Source: Rouxiella badensis
Lineage (GTDB): Bacteria; Pseudomonadota; Gammaproteobacteria; Enterobacterales; Enterobacteriaceae
Length of the DNA stretch: 51,803 nt
Assembly: GCF_002093665.1 (NCBI RefSeq)
Contig: NZ_MRWE01000036.1
Span: forward strand, 1-51,803
Direction: 5' to 3'
Below are positions 26,053 through 35,024 of this stretch, piece by piece; positions within the stretch are counted from its first letter, which is position 1, and each line of letters begins with the position of its first letter. The position numbers were made by a program, and so were the translations under genes. The notes below the pieces were generated by a model. That model was not told the DNA's origin, ran no database searches, and saw only the letters and a program-made list of their open reading frames with translations.

Positions 26053-27069
26053 ATGACTTTTTGGACCATTATTCGCCAGCGCTGCTGGGGGCTGGTTTTG
26101 GTGATGATGGGCGTTTGCGTCATCACTTTTATCATCTCGCACATGATCCCCGGTGACCCCGCGCGGCTATTGGCGGGCGATCGCGCCAGCAACGAAATGG
26201 TGCTGCATATGCGCCAACAGCTGGGGCTCGATCAGCCGCTGTACGTGCAGTTTTACCGCTACGTCCTTGATTTGCTTCATGGCAATCTTGGCGTCTCGAT
26301 TCGTACCGGTCGACCGGTGCTTGATGACCTGCGGGCCTTTTTTCCCGCCACGCTTGAGCTGGCGTTCAGTGCGCTGCTGCTGGCCATTATTCTCGGTATT
26401 CCGCTCGGCGTGCTCTCGGCGGTGTATCGCAACAAATTTCCCGACCACATCGTACGTATGCTGTCGGTGATAGGTATCTCGACGCCGGCATTCTGGCTGG
26501 GCTTGGGGGTTATTATCCTGTTTTACGGCCATCTGAATCTGTTGCCGGGAGGCGGCAGGCTTGATGACTGGATGGATCCGCCGACCCATATCACCGGTTT
26601 TTACGTCATTGACTCTATTCTGACCGGCAATCGTGATGCGCTATGGAACAGCCTGCAACACCTGCTGATGCCCGCGCTGACGCTGGCGTTTGTCCACATG
26701 GGTATCGTTGCGCGGCAGATTCGGTCGGCGATGCTCGAACAAATGAGCGAGGACTATATCCGCACCGCGCGTGCCAACGGGCTGTCGCACTGGCGGGTGA
26801 TTATTTGTCACGCTTTGCCGAATGCGCTGATTCCGTCCGTGACTGTGCTTGGGCTGGCGATGGGCGATCTGCTCTACGGCGCGGTGCTGACTGAGACGGT
26901 ATTTGCCTGGCCGGGTATGGGGGCCTACGTCGTCAGTTCGATTCAGGCGCTGGATTTCCCCGCGGTGATGGGTTTTGCGGTGGTGGTGTCCTTCGCCTAT
27001 GTGCTGGTGAATTTATGGGTGGATTTACTCTACGTGTGGATTGATCCGCGTATCGGCAGAGTGGGGTAA
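26053..27069 (+). CDS. ddpB: Dipeptide ABC transporter permease, DppB type
   Basis: The 338-residue inner-membrane permease has six predicted helices. It starts with the family's FWTIIRQRCWGLVLVMMGVCVITFIISHMIPGDP helix (read in two parts) and carries the EAA loop DYIRTARANGLSHWRVIICHALPNAL (in parts), which docks the ATPases. A GGGGGA ribosome site precedes the ATG. It ends four bases before ddpC starts. With ddpC it forms the membrane channel of the peptide importer. Confidence 0.92.
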   Translation: MTFWTIIRQRCWGLVLVMMGVCVITFIISHMIPGDPARLLAGDRASNEMVLHMRQQLGLDQPLYVQFYRYVLDLLHGNLGVSIRTGRPVLDDLRAFFPATLELAFSALLLAIILGIPLGVLSAVYRNKFPDHIVRMLSVIGISTPAFWLGLGVIILFYGHLNLLPGGGRLDDWMDPPTHITGFYVIDSILTGNRDALWNSLQHLLMPALTLAFVHMGIVARQIRSAMLEQMSEDYIRTARANGLSHWRVIICHALPNALIPSVTVLGLAMGDLLYGAVLTETVFAWPGMGAYVVSSIQALDFPAVMGFAVVVSFAYVLVNLWVDLLYVWIDPRIGRVG

Positions 27070-27073
27070 GGCG

Positions 27074-27985
27074 ATGTCATTACTTGAACCGGGCGTCGAC
27101 AGCCGTCGCGCCGATATCGTGCCACCCGATGTAAAGCCGCGCTTTGCCTCGTGGCGCAAAACTGCGCACCTGCTTAGGCGCAGCCCGCTGACCCTGCTGG
27201 GGCTGGCAATCATGCTGATTGTGGTGTTCCTGATGGTGTTCTCACCTTGGCTGGTGCCGCATGACCCTAACGCTATCGATTTAACCGCGAGACTACAGGC
27301 CCCGTCAGCCGCACACTGGTTCGGCACCGACGAAGTGGGGCGTGACCTGTTTAGCCGGGTGTTGACAGGCAGCCAGCAGTCGGTCGCGGCGGGTCTGGCG
27401 GTGGTTATTCTCGCAGGAAGTGTGGGCTCGCTGCTCGGCTGTTTTTCCGGCGTGATGGGCGGTCTGGTGGACGCGCTGATTATGCGCTGCATGGACATCA
27501 TGCTGTCGGTTCCGTCGCTGGTACTGACCATGGCGTTGGCGGCGGCGCTGGGGCCGAGCCTGTTCAACGCCATGCTGGCGATCGCTATCGTGCGTATCCC
27601 GTTTTATGTGCGGCTGGCGCGTGGGCAAACGCTGATGCTGCGCCATCAGGCTTATATGCAGGCCACGCACACCTTTGGTGCGTCGCGCTGGCATCTGATT
27701 ACCTGGCACGTGCTGCGTAACGTACTACCGCCGCTGGTGGTGCAGGCTTCTCTCGACATCGGTACCTCGATTCTGATGGCGGCAACGCTGGGTTTTATCG
27801 GGCTTGGCGCTCAGCAGCCCACGGCGGAGTGGGGCGCGATGGTCTCCAACGGCCGCAACTATATTCTCGACCAGTGGTGGTATTCCGCGTTTCCGGGCAT
27901 GGCTATCCTGATTACGGCCACCGGTTTTAACCTGTTCGGTGACGGTCTGCGTGACCTGCTCGATCCGAAAAGCAGAGGGCGCTAA
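27074..27985 (+). CDS. ddpC: Dipeptide ABC transporter permease, DppC type
   Basis: The 303-residue permease has an N-terminal cytosolic segment, the OppC-type first helix SPLTLLGLAIMLIVVFLMVF and the motif HWFGTDEVGRDLFSRVLTG common to DppC/OppC. Later come helices including the EAA loop around FGASRWHLITWHVLRNVLPP. The start at 27074 has AAGGCG just upstream. The longer reading overlaps ddpB and adds 11 residues. It is translationally close-packed with ddpB and ddpD. Confidence 0.92.
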   Translation: MSLLEPGVDSRRADIVPPDVKPRFASWRKTAHLLRRSPLTLLGLAIMLIVVFLMVFSPWLVPHDPNAIDLTARLQAPSAAHWFGTDEVGRDLFSRVLTGSQQSVAAGLAVVILAGSVGSLLGCFSGVMGGLVDALIMRCMDIMLSVPSLVLTMALAAALGPSLFNAMLAIAIVRIPFYVRLARGQTLMLRHQAYMQATHTFGASRWHLITWHVLRNVLPPLVVQASLDIGTSILMAATLGFIGLGAQQPTAEWGAMVSNGRNYILDQWWYSAFPGMAILITATGFNLFGDGLRDLLDPKSRGR

Positions 27986-27987
27986 CG

Positions 27988-28998
27988 ATGGCAGAAGAAA
28001 CGCAGAAGCCCGTATTGGAAATCAACGACCTGCGCCTGGTGTTTCCGGTTTACGGCGGAGAAATCAGCGCGCTGAACAATGTCTCGCTCCAGGTGAACGC
28101 CGGGGAAATTGTCGGGGTAGTGGGCGAATCAGGTTCGGGTAAGTCGGTCACGGCGATGATGTCGATGCGCCTCCTGCCGCAGGACAGCTTCGCCATTAAG
28201 GCCGGGGAGCTGCGCCTGCTGGGCACCGACGTCATCAACGCCAGTGATAAACAGATGCGTCAACTGCGCGGCGCACGGGTGGCGATGATTTTTCAGGAAC
28301 CGATGAACGCGCTGAATCCGACGCGCAAGATTGGCCGTCAGATGTGTGAAGTCATTCGTTTGCATCAGCATCTCACTCGCCAGCAGGCTTACCAGAAAGC
28401 CATCGGGCTATTGCAGGAGATGCAGATTGGTGACGCCGAGCAGGTGATGGGGCGCTATCCGTTTGAGCTCTCGGGCGGCATGCGCCAGCGGGTGTTGATA
28501 GCGATGGCTTTTTCCTGCGAGCCGGAACTGATTATTGCCGATGAACCGACCACCGCCCTCGACGTGACCGTACAGCGTCAGGTGTTACGCCTGCTGCGTC
28601 GCAAAGCGAAATCCAGCGGCACGGCGGTGTTGTTTATTACTCATGACATGGCGGTGGTGTCGCAGCTCTGCGACCGCGTTTACGTGATGTACGCCGGGCA
28701 CGTGATTGAAAGCGGTAAAACCGCGGAGGTGATCGGCCAGCCGGCGCACCCTTATTCAATAGGGCTATTGCAGGCCGCCCCCGAGAACGGCGAGCCGCGC
28801 AGTTTGCTGAAAGCCATCCCCGGCACGGTGCCGAATCTTGCCAAACTGCCTGCGGGCTGTGCGTTTCGCGGACGCTGTGCTCAGGGTGATGAACAGTGCG
28901 CGCAATCCCCCAAACTGATGCCGCTCGACGGCCACGCGCAACAGCTTGTGTCTTGCTGGCATCCGCAGCGGATACCGACCCTTACCATGCAGGAGTAG
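27988..28998 (+). CDS. ddpD: Dipeptide ABC transporter ATP-binding protein, DppD type
   Basis: The 336-residue ATPase has Walker [10 protein letters not shown]-loop [13 protein letters not shown], signature LSGGMRQRV, Walker [13 protein letters not shown] and switch His in ITHDM. The C-terminal oligopeptide-transporter domain carries Cys residues ([14 protein letters not shown]) that bind an iron-sulfur cluster in relatives. It follows ddpC by two bases. It pairs with ddpF to power uptake. Confidence 0.93.
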   Translation: MAEETQKPVLEINDLRLVFPVYGGEISALNNVSLQVNAGEIVGVVGESGSGKSVTAMMSMRLLPQDSFAIKAGELRLLGTDVINASDKQMRQLRGARVAMIFQEPMNALNPTRKIGRQMCEVIRLHQHLTRQQAYQKAIGLLQEMQIGDAEQVMGRYPFELSGGMRQRVLIAMAFSCEPELIIADEPTTALDVTVQRQVLRLLRRKAKSSGTAVLFITHDMAVVSQLCDRVYVMYAGHVIESGKTAEVIGQPAHPYSIGLLQAAPENGEPRSLLKAIPGTVPNLAKLPAGCAFRGRCAQGDEQCAQSPKLMPLDGHAQQLVSCWHPQRIPTLTMQE

Positions 28999-29003
28999 GC
29001 CTG

Positions 29004-29948
29004 ATGAATCTCGATGCACTGATTGAATTACAGGATATTCGCGTCCGTTTTCCGGCGAAATATAACTGGCTGGGTAAGCCGAAAGGCTACGTCAATGCGC
29101 TGAACGGCCTCGATCTCAACATCATGCGCGGCGAAACGCTGGGCATTGTCGGGGAGTCAGGCTGTGGCAAGAGTACCTTGGCACAGCTGTTGATGGGGCT
29201 GCAAAAACCGAGCAGCGGACAGCTGTTGCGGGCGCGCTCCGACGGTTCCTGGTTTGGTTCCGGCATGCAGATGGTGTTTCAGGATCCTCAGTCCTCGCTG
29301 GATCCGCGCCTGCCTGTCTGGCGCATCATCACCGAGCCGGTTTATGTGCAAAAACACAATTCGGTCAGCGAACGTCGACAGCTGGCCGAGGGGCTGGCAG
29401 AGCAGGTCGGTATTCGCAAGGAGTATCTCGACAGGCTGCCGCACGAATTTTCCGGCGGTCAGCGCCAGCGGATCTCCATTGCCCGCGCACTCTCGTCTGA
29501 GCCGGACATTATCGTGCTCGACGAGCCTACTTCGGCGCTGGATATTTCCGTTCAGGCGCAGATTCTCAACCTGTTGGTCGAGCTACAGCGCCAGCGTAAT
29601 CTGACCTACGTGTTGATTTCGCACAACGTGTCGGTGGTTCGACACATGAGTTCGCGGGTTGCGGTGATGTATCTCGGACAGATTGTCGAACTGGGGCCTG
29701 CGGAAAAGGTGCTGACGCATCCGCAGCATCCGTACACCCGGCTGTTGCTGGACTCGGTCCCGCAGGCCGGTCGTTCTCTTGAAGAGGGACAGGAAGATAA
29801 AAAAGGGGAACTGCCGAGCAATCGCAATCTGCCGCAGGGCTGCTTTTTCCGCGAGCGTTGCCCCTTTGCGGGCGACGGCTGTCACATGCCGCAGGATCTC
29901 AGGGTTAATCTTTCCGGGGCTGCGGTGCGCTGTCATCGGGTAAGTTGA
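29004..29948 (+). CDS. ddpF: Dipeptide ABC transporter ATP-binding protein, DppF type
   Basis: The 314-residue second ATPase has Walker A GESGCGKS, Q-loop MVFQDPQSSLDPR, signature FSGGQRQRIS, Walker B IIVLDEPTSALD and switch His in ISHNVSVVRHM. The C-terminal Cys motif is QGCFFRERCPFAGDGC. The ATG at 29004 has AGGAG upstream; the much longer reading overlaps ddpD in another frame and is discarded. It ends the operon, just before a hairpin. Confidence 0.93.
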   Translation: MNLDALIELQDIRVRFPAKYNWLGKPKGYVNALNGLDLNIMRGETLGIVGESGCGKSTLAQLLMGLQKPSSGQLLRARSDGSWFGSGMQMVFQDPQSSLDPRLPVWRIITEPVYVQKHNSVSERRQLAEGLAEQVGIRKEYLDRLPHEFSGGQRQRISIARALSSEPDIIVLDEPTSALDISVQAQILNLLVELQRQRNLTYVLISHNVSVVRHMSSRVAVMYLGQIVELGPAEKVLTHPQHPYTRLLLDSVPQAGRSLEEGQEDKKGELPSNRNLPQGCFFRERCPFAGDGCHMPQDLRVNLSGAAVRCHRVS

Positions 29949-29949
29949 A

Positions 29950-29982
29950 GACTTCCCCCGCCGCGTTGGCTGGGGGAAAGTC
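29950..29982. terminator. Hairpin between convergent ddpF and the dehydrogenase gene
   Basis: GACTTCCCCC and GGGGGAAAGTC, with an inner GCC/GGC, form a long GC-rich stem across almost the whole 52-base gap between the converging genes. It probably terminates one or both. No strong T-run is seen. Confidence 0.6.
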
Positions 29983-30000
29983 AGGATAGCCGCATTGCCA

Positions 30001-30909
30001 TCAGTGTGACTTGTACAACCTGTCGACGGTCTTTTCCCAGTCGAACGGAACGAGATCGCGATAGCTCAGGGAGTGGGCGGTCAGAGCGTCAATAAAGCCC
30101 TGCTGGGTTTCAACCGTCGCCTTACTCTGATGCGGGACCACGCCGACGTCTTCCAGCGTTTTCACCACTTCGCGCATCTCTTCTGCACGGCGTTTGCCGT
30201 GCTCGGCGACGCGGCTAATCAGGTAATGCGGCAGTTTGTCGTCCCAGCCCAGCGACGGGAAGCTGGCGTGCAGGGAGGCGAGCACCTCTTTCTCGACGCC
30301 GTATTGCCGTGCTGCACTCAGGCATTCGGTGGTCAGCGCCTCAAGCCCTTTGATCATGACGCTGCGGCACATCTTGATAGCCGAGGCTTCGCCGACTTCT
30401 GTGCTGTGAACCTGGCTGTTGAAACCTCGCGCATTCAGCCAAAGACGAGTCGCCTGTGCCTGTTTACCGCCCAGCAGCAGCGGCGTTTTTAGCCTTGCCG
30501 GAGGGAAGGGGGCCATCACCGCCACGTCAACGTACTCGCCGCCGTGCCGTGAGATAAACTCAGCCGCCTGACGCTTGGTGTTGGGCGACACCGAGTTCAA
30601 GTCCAGGAAGGTCTGCCCCCGGCCAATCAGGGTGGCCGCGTGTTCGGCAACGCTCAGTGCCTGCGCGGCGGTCACCGCAGAGAATATCAGCTGGCTTTCT
30701 TCCACCGCCTGGCTAAGTGAGGTTGCCATACGGATTGACAGGTCCTGCGCCTTCTGTTGCATCGCCGGTTTATCGTGCAGCAGATCAAAAGCTACGATCG
30801 CCAGCTCGGGATAGTTTGCCTTGAGGTCGGTCGCCAGAATAGTACCGACCTCGCCAAGACCAATCAGCGCAACCCGCCTGACGTTGAGTTCCAAATCAGG
30901 CGTTGCCAT
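30001..30909 (-). CDS. NAD(P)-dependent dehydrogenase, 6-phosphogluconate-dehydrogenase-like with DUF1932
   Basis: The 302-residue protein has an N-terminal Rossmann domain with VALIGLGEVGTILATDL and a C-terminal DUF1932 all-helical domain (about 190-260; ASAIKMCRSVMIKGLEAL, with the catalytic-type Lys). It belongs to the beta-hydroxyacid dehydrogenase superfamily. It is the last gene of the galB-galC-galD run, and its start overlaps the end of galD by 14 bases. The ATG at 30909 has AGGAGG six bases upstream. A role on a hydroxy-acid from gallate or a related aromatic is suggested by position only. Confidence 0.82.
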   Translation of the reverse strand: MATPDLELNVRRVALIGLGEVGTILATDLKANYPELAIVAFDLLHDKPAMQQKAQDLSIRMATSLSQAVEESQLIFSAVTAAQALSVAEHAATLIGRGQTFLDLNSVSPNTKRQAAEFISRHGGEYVDVAVMAPFPPARLKTPLLLGGKQAQATRLWLNARGFNSQVHSTEVGEASAIKMCRSVMIKGLEALTTECLSAARQYGVEKEVLASLHASFPSLGWDDKLPHYLISRVAEHGKRRAEEMREVVKTLEDVGVVPHQSKATVETQQGFIDALTAHSLSYRDLVPFDWEKTVDRLYKSH

Positions 30910-32017
30910 GAGAGCCTCCTGCGTTTTTGCCGTCCCACAGGCTGCCTGGTATGGCAACGCGGCCTTCGAACAGCAGACGCGCAGTCCGCAACAATCCGCA
31001 CCCAGTCAATCTTTCAGCACCCGATGCGGCAGGATTAATGTGCAATTCGACGCTGAATTCGCCGGTTGGGTGCTCTACGCTGATGCGCGGACGTGTTCCC
31101 TCTGGCGTATTCGCCAGACCCTCGGTGACCGAACCCGGCAACAGACAGGCGCTGGCCACGCTGACCGCACCCAGCACCCCAATCGAGGCGTGGCAACGGT
31201 GCGGAATAAAGGTGCGGCTGGAAAGTGAACCGCCGTCGCGCGCTTCGGCAACCAGTGTCATCTTCGGTACCGTACGCTGCGCCACGTCGCCGAGATTCAT
31301 TTTCGGACCGGCCTGGAGACGAATAGACTCGAGCTTAGCCTTTAGTTCGGTGTCGTCGTCGAGCTGCTGACGGGTCTCGTAACCGGTACGACCCAGATCG
31401 GCGGCGCGCAACAATACCACCGGCATGCCGTTGTCGATGCAGGTCACTTCGATACCGTCAAACTTGTCGATAACCTGACCGGTTGGCAGCAGTGACCCGC
31501 AGCTCGAACCGGCGATGTCGGCGAACTCAATCATAATTTCGGCGGCGGTACCCGGCACGCCGTCAATGCGTAAGCTGCCTTCGTACTCAACCTGTCCCTG
31601 CGGGGTAGGGATGTGGGCGATAGCAATTTGTCCGGTATTTTCCATGAAGATGCGCACCGGCGTGACGCCGTCCCGCGCCTCGACCAGACGTTGTTCGATG
31701 GCGAACGGACCCACGGCGGCGAGAATATTGCCGCAGTTCTGCCCGTAATCGACCACCGCCTTGTCGACGTTAACCTGCGCGAACAGGTAGTCAACGTCGG
31801 CGTCTTCACGCGCCGAAGGGCGAATGATGGCGACCTTGCTGGTCAACGGATCTGCGCCGCCGACGCCGTCAATCTGGCGCGGATCGGGGGAACCCATGAC
31901 CGCCAGCAACACCTTGTCGCGAAGCTCGGCGTCTGCCGGAAGAGAGTCGGCCAGGAAGAAGGCCCCTTTTGAGGTGCCTCCGCGCATCAGGACACAGGGA
32001 ATGCGAGTTTGCAACAT
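30896..32017 (-). CDS. galD: 4-oxalomesaconate tautomerase (PrpF family)
   Basis: The 373-residue protein is of the PrpF/DUF453 isomerase family. GalD converts the keto form of 4-oxalomesaconate to the enol form in gallate breakdown. Visible are the family start IPCVLMRGGTSKGAFFL, GGADPLTSKVAIIRPS, DYGQNCGNILAAVGPFAIE with the conserved Cys, GSSCGSLLPTG and FIPHRCHASIGVLGAV. Its place after galB and galC settles the choice over AcnD-type PrpF. A GAGGAGG ribosome site lies 7 bases before the ATG. It would act in the cytosol on the product of the dioxygenase encoded at 49028. Confidence 0.88.
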   Translation of the reverse strand: MLQTRIPCVLMRGGTSKGAFFLADSLPADAELRDKVLLAVMGSPDPRQIDGVGGADPLTSKVAIIRPSAREDADVDYLFAQVNVDKAVVDYGQNCGNILAAVGPFAIEQRLVEARDGVTPVRIFMENTGQIAIAHIPTPQGQVEYEGSLRIDGVPGTAAEIMIEFADIAGSSCGSLLPTGQVIDKFDGIEVTCIDNGMPVVLLRAADLGRTGYETRQQLDDDTELKAKLESIRLQAGPKMNLGDVAQRTVPKMTLVAEARDGGSLSSRTFIPHRCHASIGVLGAVSVASACLLPGSVTEGLANTPEGTRPRISVEHPTGEFSVELHINPAASGAERLTGCGLLRTARLLFEGRVAIPGSLWDGKNAGGSHGNA

Positions 32018-32026
32018 CGTGCCTCC

Positions 32027-32767
32027 TCAACGCTTCAGCGATTTTTCCAGCGCTTCGGCGTCATCATAATAGGTCAGGCCTTTTTGCTCGAGGGTTGGGC
32101 GCATCTTGTAGATGTCCAGACCCAGCTCGCCGTCGGCCATGCGCGCACGCTTGCTCTCTTCCAGCGCTTCGCGTTGACGGCTGGCTTCAGCAACCTGGGC
32201 GACTTCTTCACGGCGAACCACGACGACGCCGTCGTCGTCGGCCACAATGGCGTCGCCCGGATAAATAATCTGACCGGCGCACAGCACGGGAATATTCACC
32301 GAACCCAGAGTCTCTTTCACGGTGCCCTGTGCATAGACGGCGCGTGACCAGACGGCAAAGCCCATCTCGCGCAGCGTGCGGGTATCGCGCACGCCAACGT
32401 CAGCCACGAGACCCACCACGCCGCGCGCCTTCAAAGAGGTCGCCAGCAGGTCACCGAAATAGCCGTCGGTGCATGGTGAGGTCGGTGCTACCACCAAGAT
32501 ATCGCCGGGCTTGCACTGCTCGACCGCGACGTGGAACATCCAGTTATCACCGGGCGCGACCAGCACCGTCACTGCGCTGCCCGAGATGGCGAGGTCACGT
32601 TGAATAGGACGAATTTCGCCGTCCAGCAGGCCTTTACGGCCCTGTGCTTCATGCACGGTGGCAACGCCAAACGCCGCCAGCGCCTCGACGTCCTGTTGCT
32701 TGGCACGTGGGATATTACGCACCACTACGCCTTTTTTACCGAGGATTAAACCGTCGTTGCTGCTCAT
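32027..32767 (-). CDS. galC: 4-carboxy-4-hydroxy-2-oxoadipate aldolase
   Basis: The 246-residue class II aldolase is of the HMG/CHA aldolase family (RraA-like fold). It splits 4-carboxy-4-hydroxy-2-oxoadipate to pyruvate and oxaloacetate, the last step of gallate and protocatechuate 4,5-cleavage routes. The active-site Arg127-Asp128 pair lies in [11 protein letters not shown], with the loop [15 protein letters not shown]. The start overlaps the galB stop by four bases (ATGA), and galD follows after 9 bases. It has an AGGAGAG ribosome site. Confidence 0.9.
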   Translation of the reverse strand: MSSNDGLILGKKGVVVRNIPRAKQQDVEALAAFGVATVHEAQGRKGLLDGEIRPIQRDLAISGSAVTVLVAPGDNWMFHVAVEQCKPGDILVVAPTSPCTDGYFGDLLATSLKARGVVGLVADVGVRDTRTLREMGFAVWSRAVYAQGTVKETLGSVNIPVLCAGQIIYPGDAIVADDDGVVVVRREEVAQVAEASRQREALEESKRARMADGELGLDIYKMRPTLEQKGLTYYDDAEALEKSLKR

Positions 32768-33522
32768 GCAAGCTCTCCTGTCACGCGTGGGAAGATGCTC
32801 TGATAGCCTTCACCGTAAACGATGTTTTTGCTGGTGGTGATGCCAACGTTACGCTTGGCCTGCACACCGCGCTGCTGAGCGACGCGAGTGTAGTATTCCC
32901 ACAGGTGTTCCTGACCGGCCATACACTGAATGGCGGCATACTTTTTGTCCCACACGTCGGTGATGTCGAGCAGGACGTCCGGTTTCCATTCACACTGCTC
33001 AGGCTGGTGCGGTTCGAAGCAATAAACCGGCGGAGCAGCAACGATAGGTTCGCCCGGCTTGTAGCCTTCTGCCTGCGCGATAATGCGGGCTTCCTGCGCC
33101 AGGTTGGTCGCCATTGGGTGATCGTAGTTGTACGGGTCTTTCAGGGAATGGGTCAGCACGAAGTGGGGCTGAATGCGACGGTAAACGTCGGCCAGACGGA
33201 ACAGGTCGTCTTTGGTGGCGCGCAGTGGGTAGTCGCCCATGTCAAAGAACTCGACGCTAGCCCCCAGAATTTCTGCGGCGGCCATGGCTTCTTCGCGACG
33301 TGCGGCTTTAACCTTCTCTTCGGTCATCTCGCCTTTGCGCCACAGCTTGGCGGATTCGCCGCGCTCACCGAAGGACAGGCAAACGATATGGACCTTGTAA
33401 CCCAGCTGAGTATGTTGCGCGATAGCACCGCCCGCACGCCATACAAAGTCAGCCGAGTGAGCACTGACAACCAGGGCGCTTTTTGCTGCGCTATCGGCAG
33501 CACCTTTGTTTGTATTTGTCAT
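32764..33522 (-). CDS. galB: 4-oxalomesaconate hydratase (PIG-L/LmbE family)
   Basis: The 252-residue zinc enzyme is of the PIG-L deacetylase-like family, in which GalB hydrates enol-4-oxalomesaconate to CHA. Zinc-site motifs are [15 protein letters not shown] (His22, Asp25 from the chosen start) and [12 protein letters not shown]. putida GalB is of very similar length (about 258). The ATG at 33522 is chosen because the added upstream residues of the longer ORF show no family character. It is the first gene of the galB-galC-galD-dehydrogenase operon, divergent from the LysR gene at 33694. Confidence 0.9.
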   Translation of the reverse strand: MTNTNKGAADSAAKSALVVSAHSADFVWRAGGAIAQHTQLGYKVHIVCLSFGERGESAKLWRKGEMTEEKVKAARREEAMAAAEILGASVEFFDMGDYPLRATKDDLFRLADVYRRIQPHFVLTHSLKDPYNYDHPMATNLAQEARIIAQAEGYKPGEPIVAAPPVYCFEPHQPEQCEWKPDVLLDITDVWDKKYAAIQCMAGQEHLWEYYTRVAQQRGVQAKRNVGITTSKNIVYGEGYQSIFPRVTGELA

Positions 33523-33559
33523 TTGCCTAATCCTTATCATTTTATATTTTGAGGGTACC

Positions 33560-33642
33560 AAACGCATCGCGTGGTCTGATTTCTATGCTGGCAGTGGACA
33601 GGGGACACAGGTAATTCATTTAATTGCAGCAGGTATGCGTTT
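33560..33642. promoter_or_regulatory. Galactate-independent inverted octamers between galB and the LysR gene
   Basis: AAACGCAT (33560-33567) and its exact complement ATGCGTTT (33635-33642) sit 67 bases apart in the 171-base divergent region. A TATAAAAT-like -10 for galB lies on the minus strand near 33538-33547. The pair could be binding sites of the tandem-HTH LysR protein, which would then loop or span the promoter. The assignment is inference, and the spacing may be chance. Confidence 0.3.
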
Positions 33643-33693
33643 TATTTATATTGCTGGTTCAGTTCACGAAAAAAAGACAGACGGGAGAAGGGG

Positions 33694-34908
33694 ATGAGGC
33701 AAGAACGAGAGTTATGTAACCTGATGCAGATCCGGGCATTTTGTCAGGTCGTGGATCAGGGCAGCGTCTCGCGCGCGGCCGACGAACTGTTCCGCACCCA
33801 GTCGGCCATCACGCGGGCAATACGCGACCTCGAGGAGCATTTAGCCGTTCCCCTGTTTGAGCGCCACGCCAACGGTATGCTGCTAACCGATTACGGAAAA
33901 TGCATTCTTCCGCGTGCCCGTCGTGCGATAGCCGACCTGCACGACACCGCCGAGCTGCTGACGCGCTTGCAGGGTAAAAATGCGCCGGGCAGAGCGCCTA
34001 CAGAACCGCTGTATTTGTTCAACGTACGGCGGCTGCAAATCTTTGTTGCGCTCTGCAAGACGCGGCATATGCAGACCGTCGCCACGCTGCTGGGCCTGAG
34101 TCAGCCCGCCGTCTCGGCCGCGCTGAAGGTGCTGGAAAACGGTGCGGACACCTCGTTGCTCGAACGCACGCCCCAGGGCATGATCCCAAGTCTCGCTGGC
34201 CAGGAAATTGTGCCTAATATCCGACGTGCGCTGAACGAGCTGCGGCATATTCCCGCCGATATCGCGTCCCGTCAGGGGGTGCTGGTCGGTACCGTGCAGA
34301 TAGGTGCGCTACCGCTGAGCCGAGCACGTCTGCTGCCGCAGGCCATCCTGTCGGTGACCGCCCGCTATGCCGGTATCAAGATCATTACCAACGAAAGTGC
34401 CTTTGCGGTGCTGGCCTCCGAGCTGCGTTCCGGCGAGGTGGATTTTATCGTCGGCGCGCTGCGCACCAGCGATTATGCGGCGGATATGGTGACCGAGACG
34501 CTGTTTACCGAAGAGATGGTTATTCTGGCGCGGCGCGGTCATCCGCTCAGCGAAACCTCGGTCGGACCTGAAGAGCTTCGCAACGCACGCTGGGTGCTGC
34601 CGCGATCCGAAACCCCCGCCAGAAAACTGCTGGAGAGCAGCTTTCAATCGATGAACATCCCGGCGCCGGATCCGGTAGTAGAGAGCGGCGACCTGGCTAT
34701 CGTCCGTGGGCTGTTGCTCGATTCCGACATGCTGGCGGCGGTATCAGCCAGACAGTTGGAGCACGAACTGGACAACGGCGAACTGGTTACGCTCAACGTG
34801 GAGCTTGCCGACACCCGTCGCGCAATCGGCATTACCTATCGCGCCGGAAGCCTGCTGTCCCCGGCCGCCAACGCGATTATTGAAGCGATCCGCTCGCAGG
34901 CGAGCTAG
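33694..34908 (+). CDS. galR: LysR-type regulator with two tandem HTH domains, probable gallate regulator
   Basis: The 404-residue protein is about 100 residues longer than normal LysR regulators. A first HTH lies at about residues 11-83 (MQIRAFCQVVDQGSVSRAADELFRTQSAITRAIRDLEEHL, in parts). A second similar module follows at about 108-180 (RRLQIFVALCKTRHMQ, LLGLSQPAVSAALKVLE, LLERTPQGMIPSLAG). An effector-binding domain (about 190-400) includes VDFIVGALRTSDYAADM. It is divergent from galB, the arrangement of galR and galBCD in Pseudomonas putida, so control of gallate genes is likely. The symbol is by context. Ribosome site GGGAGAAGG. Confidence 0.82.
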   Translation: MRQERELCNLMQIRAFCQVVDQGSVSRAADELFRTQSAITRAIRDLEEHLAVPLFERHANGMLLTDYGKCILPRARRAIADLHDTAELLTRLQGKNAPGRAPTEPLYLFNVRRLQIFVALCKTRHMQTVATLLGLSQPAVSAALKVLENGADTSLLERTPQGMIPSLAGQEIVPNIRRALNELRHIPADIASRQGVLVGTVQIGALPLSRARLLPQAILSVTARYAGIKIITNESAFAVLASELRSGEVDFIVGALRTSDYAADMVTETLFTEEMVILARRGHPLSETSVGPEELRNARWVLPRSETPARKLLESSFQSMNIPAPDPVVESGDLAIVRGLLLDSDMLAAVSARQLEHELDNGELVTLNVELADTRRAIGITYRAGSLLSPAANAIIEAIRSQAS

Positions 34909-35024
34909 CGAGACCTTTGCCGTTTTCGACCGCATTCAGACCATAACCATTTTTTCAGTAACGGCAGCAGGGTCTCCGTCGCCATCGCTAAAGCAAATAA
35001 CCGCCTCATTCGGGAAAATCATCC

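Noticed and set aside
28896..29003. Longer start for the second ABC ATPase
   Set aside because: The extra codons lie inside the preceding ATPase in another frame. The ATG at 29004 has AGGAG upstream.
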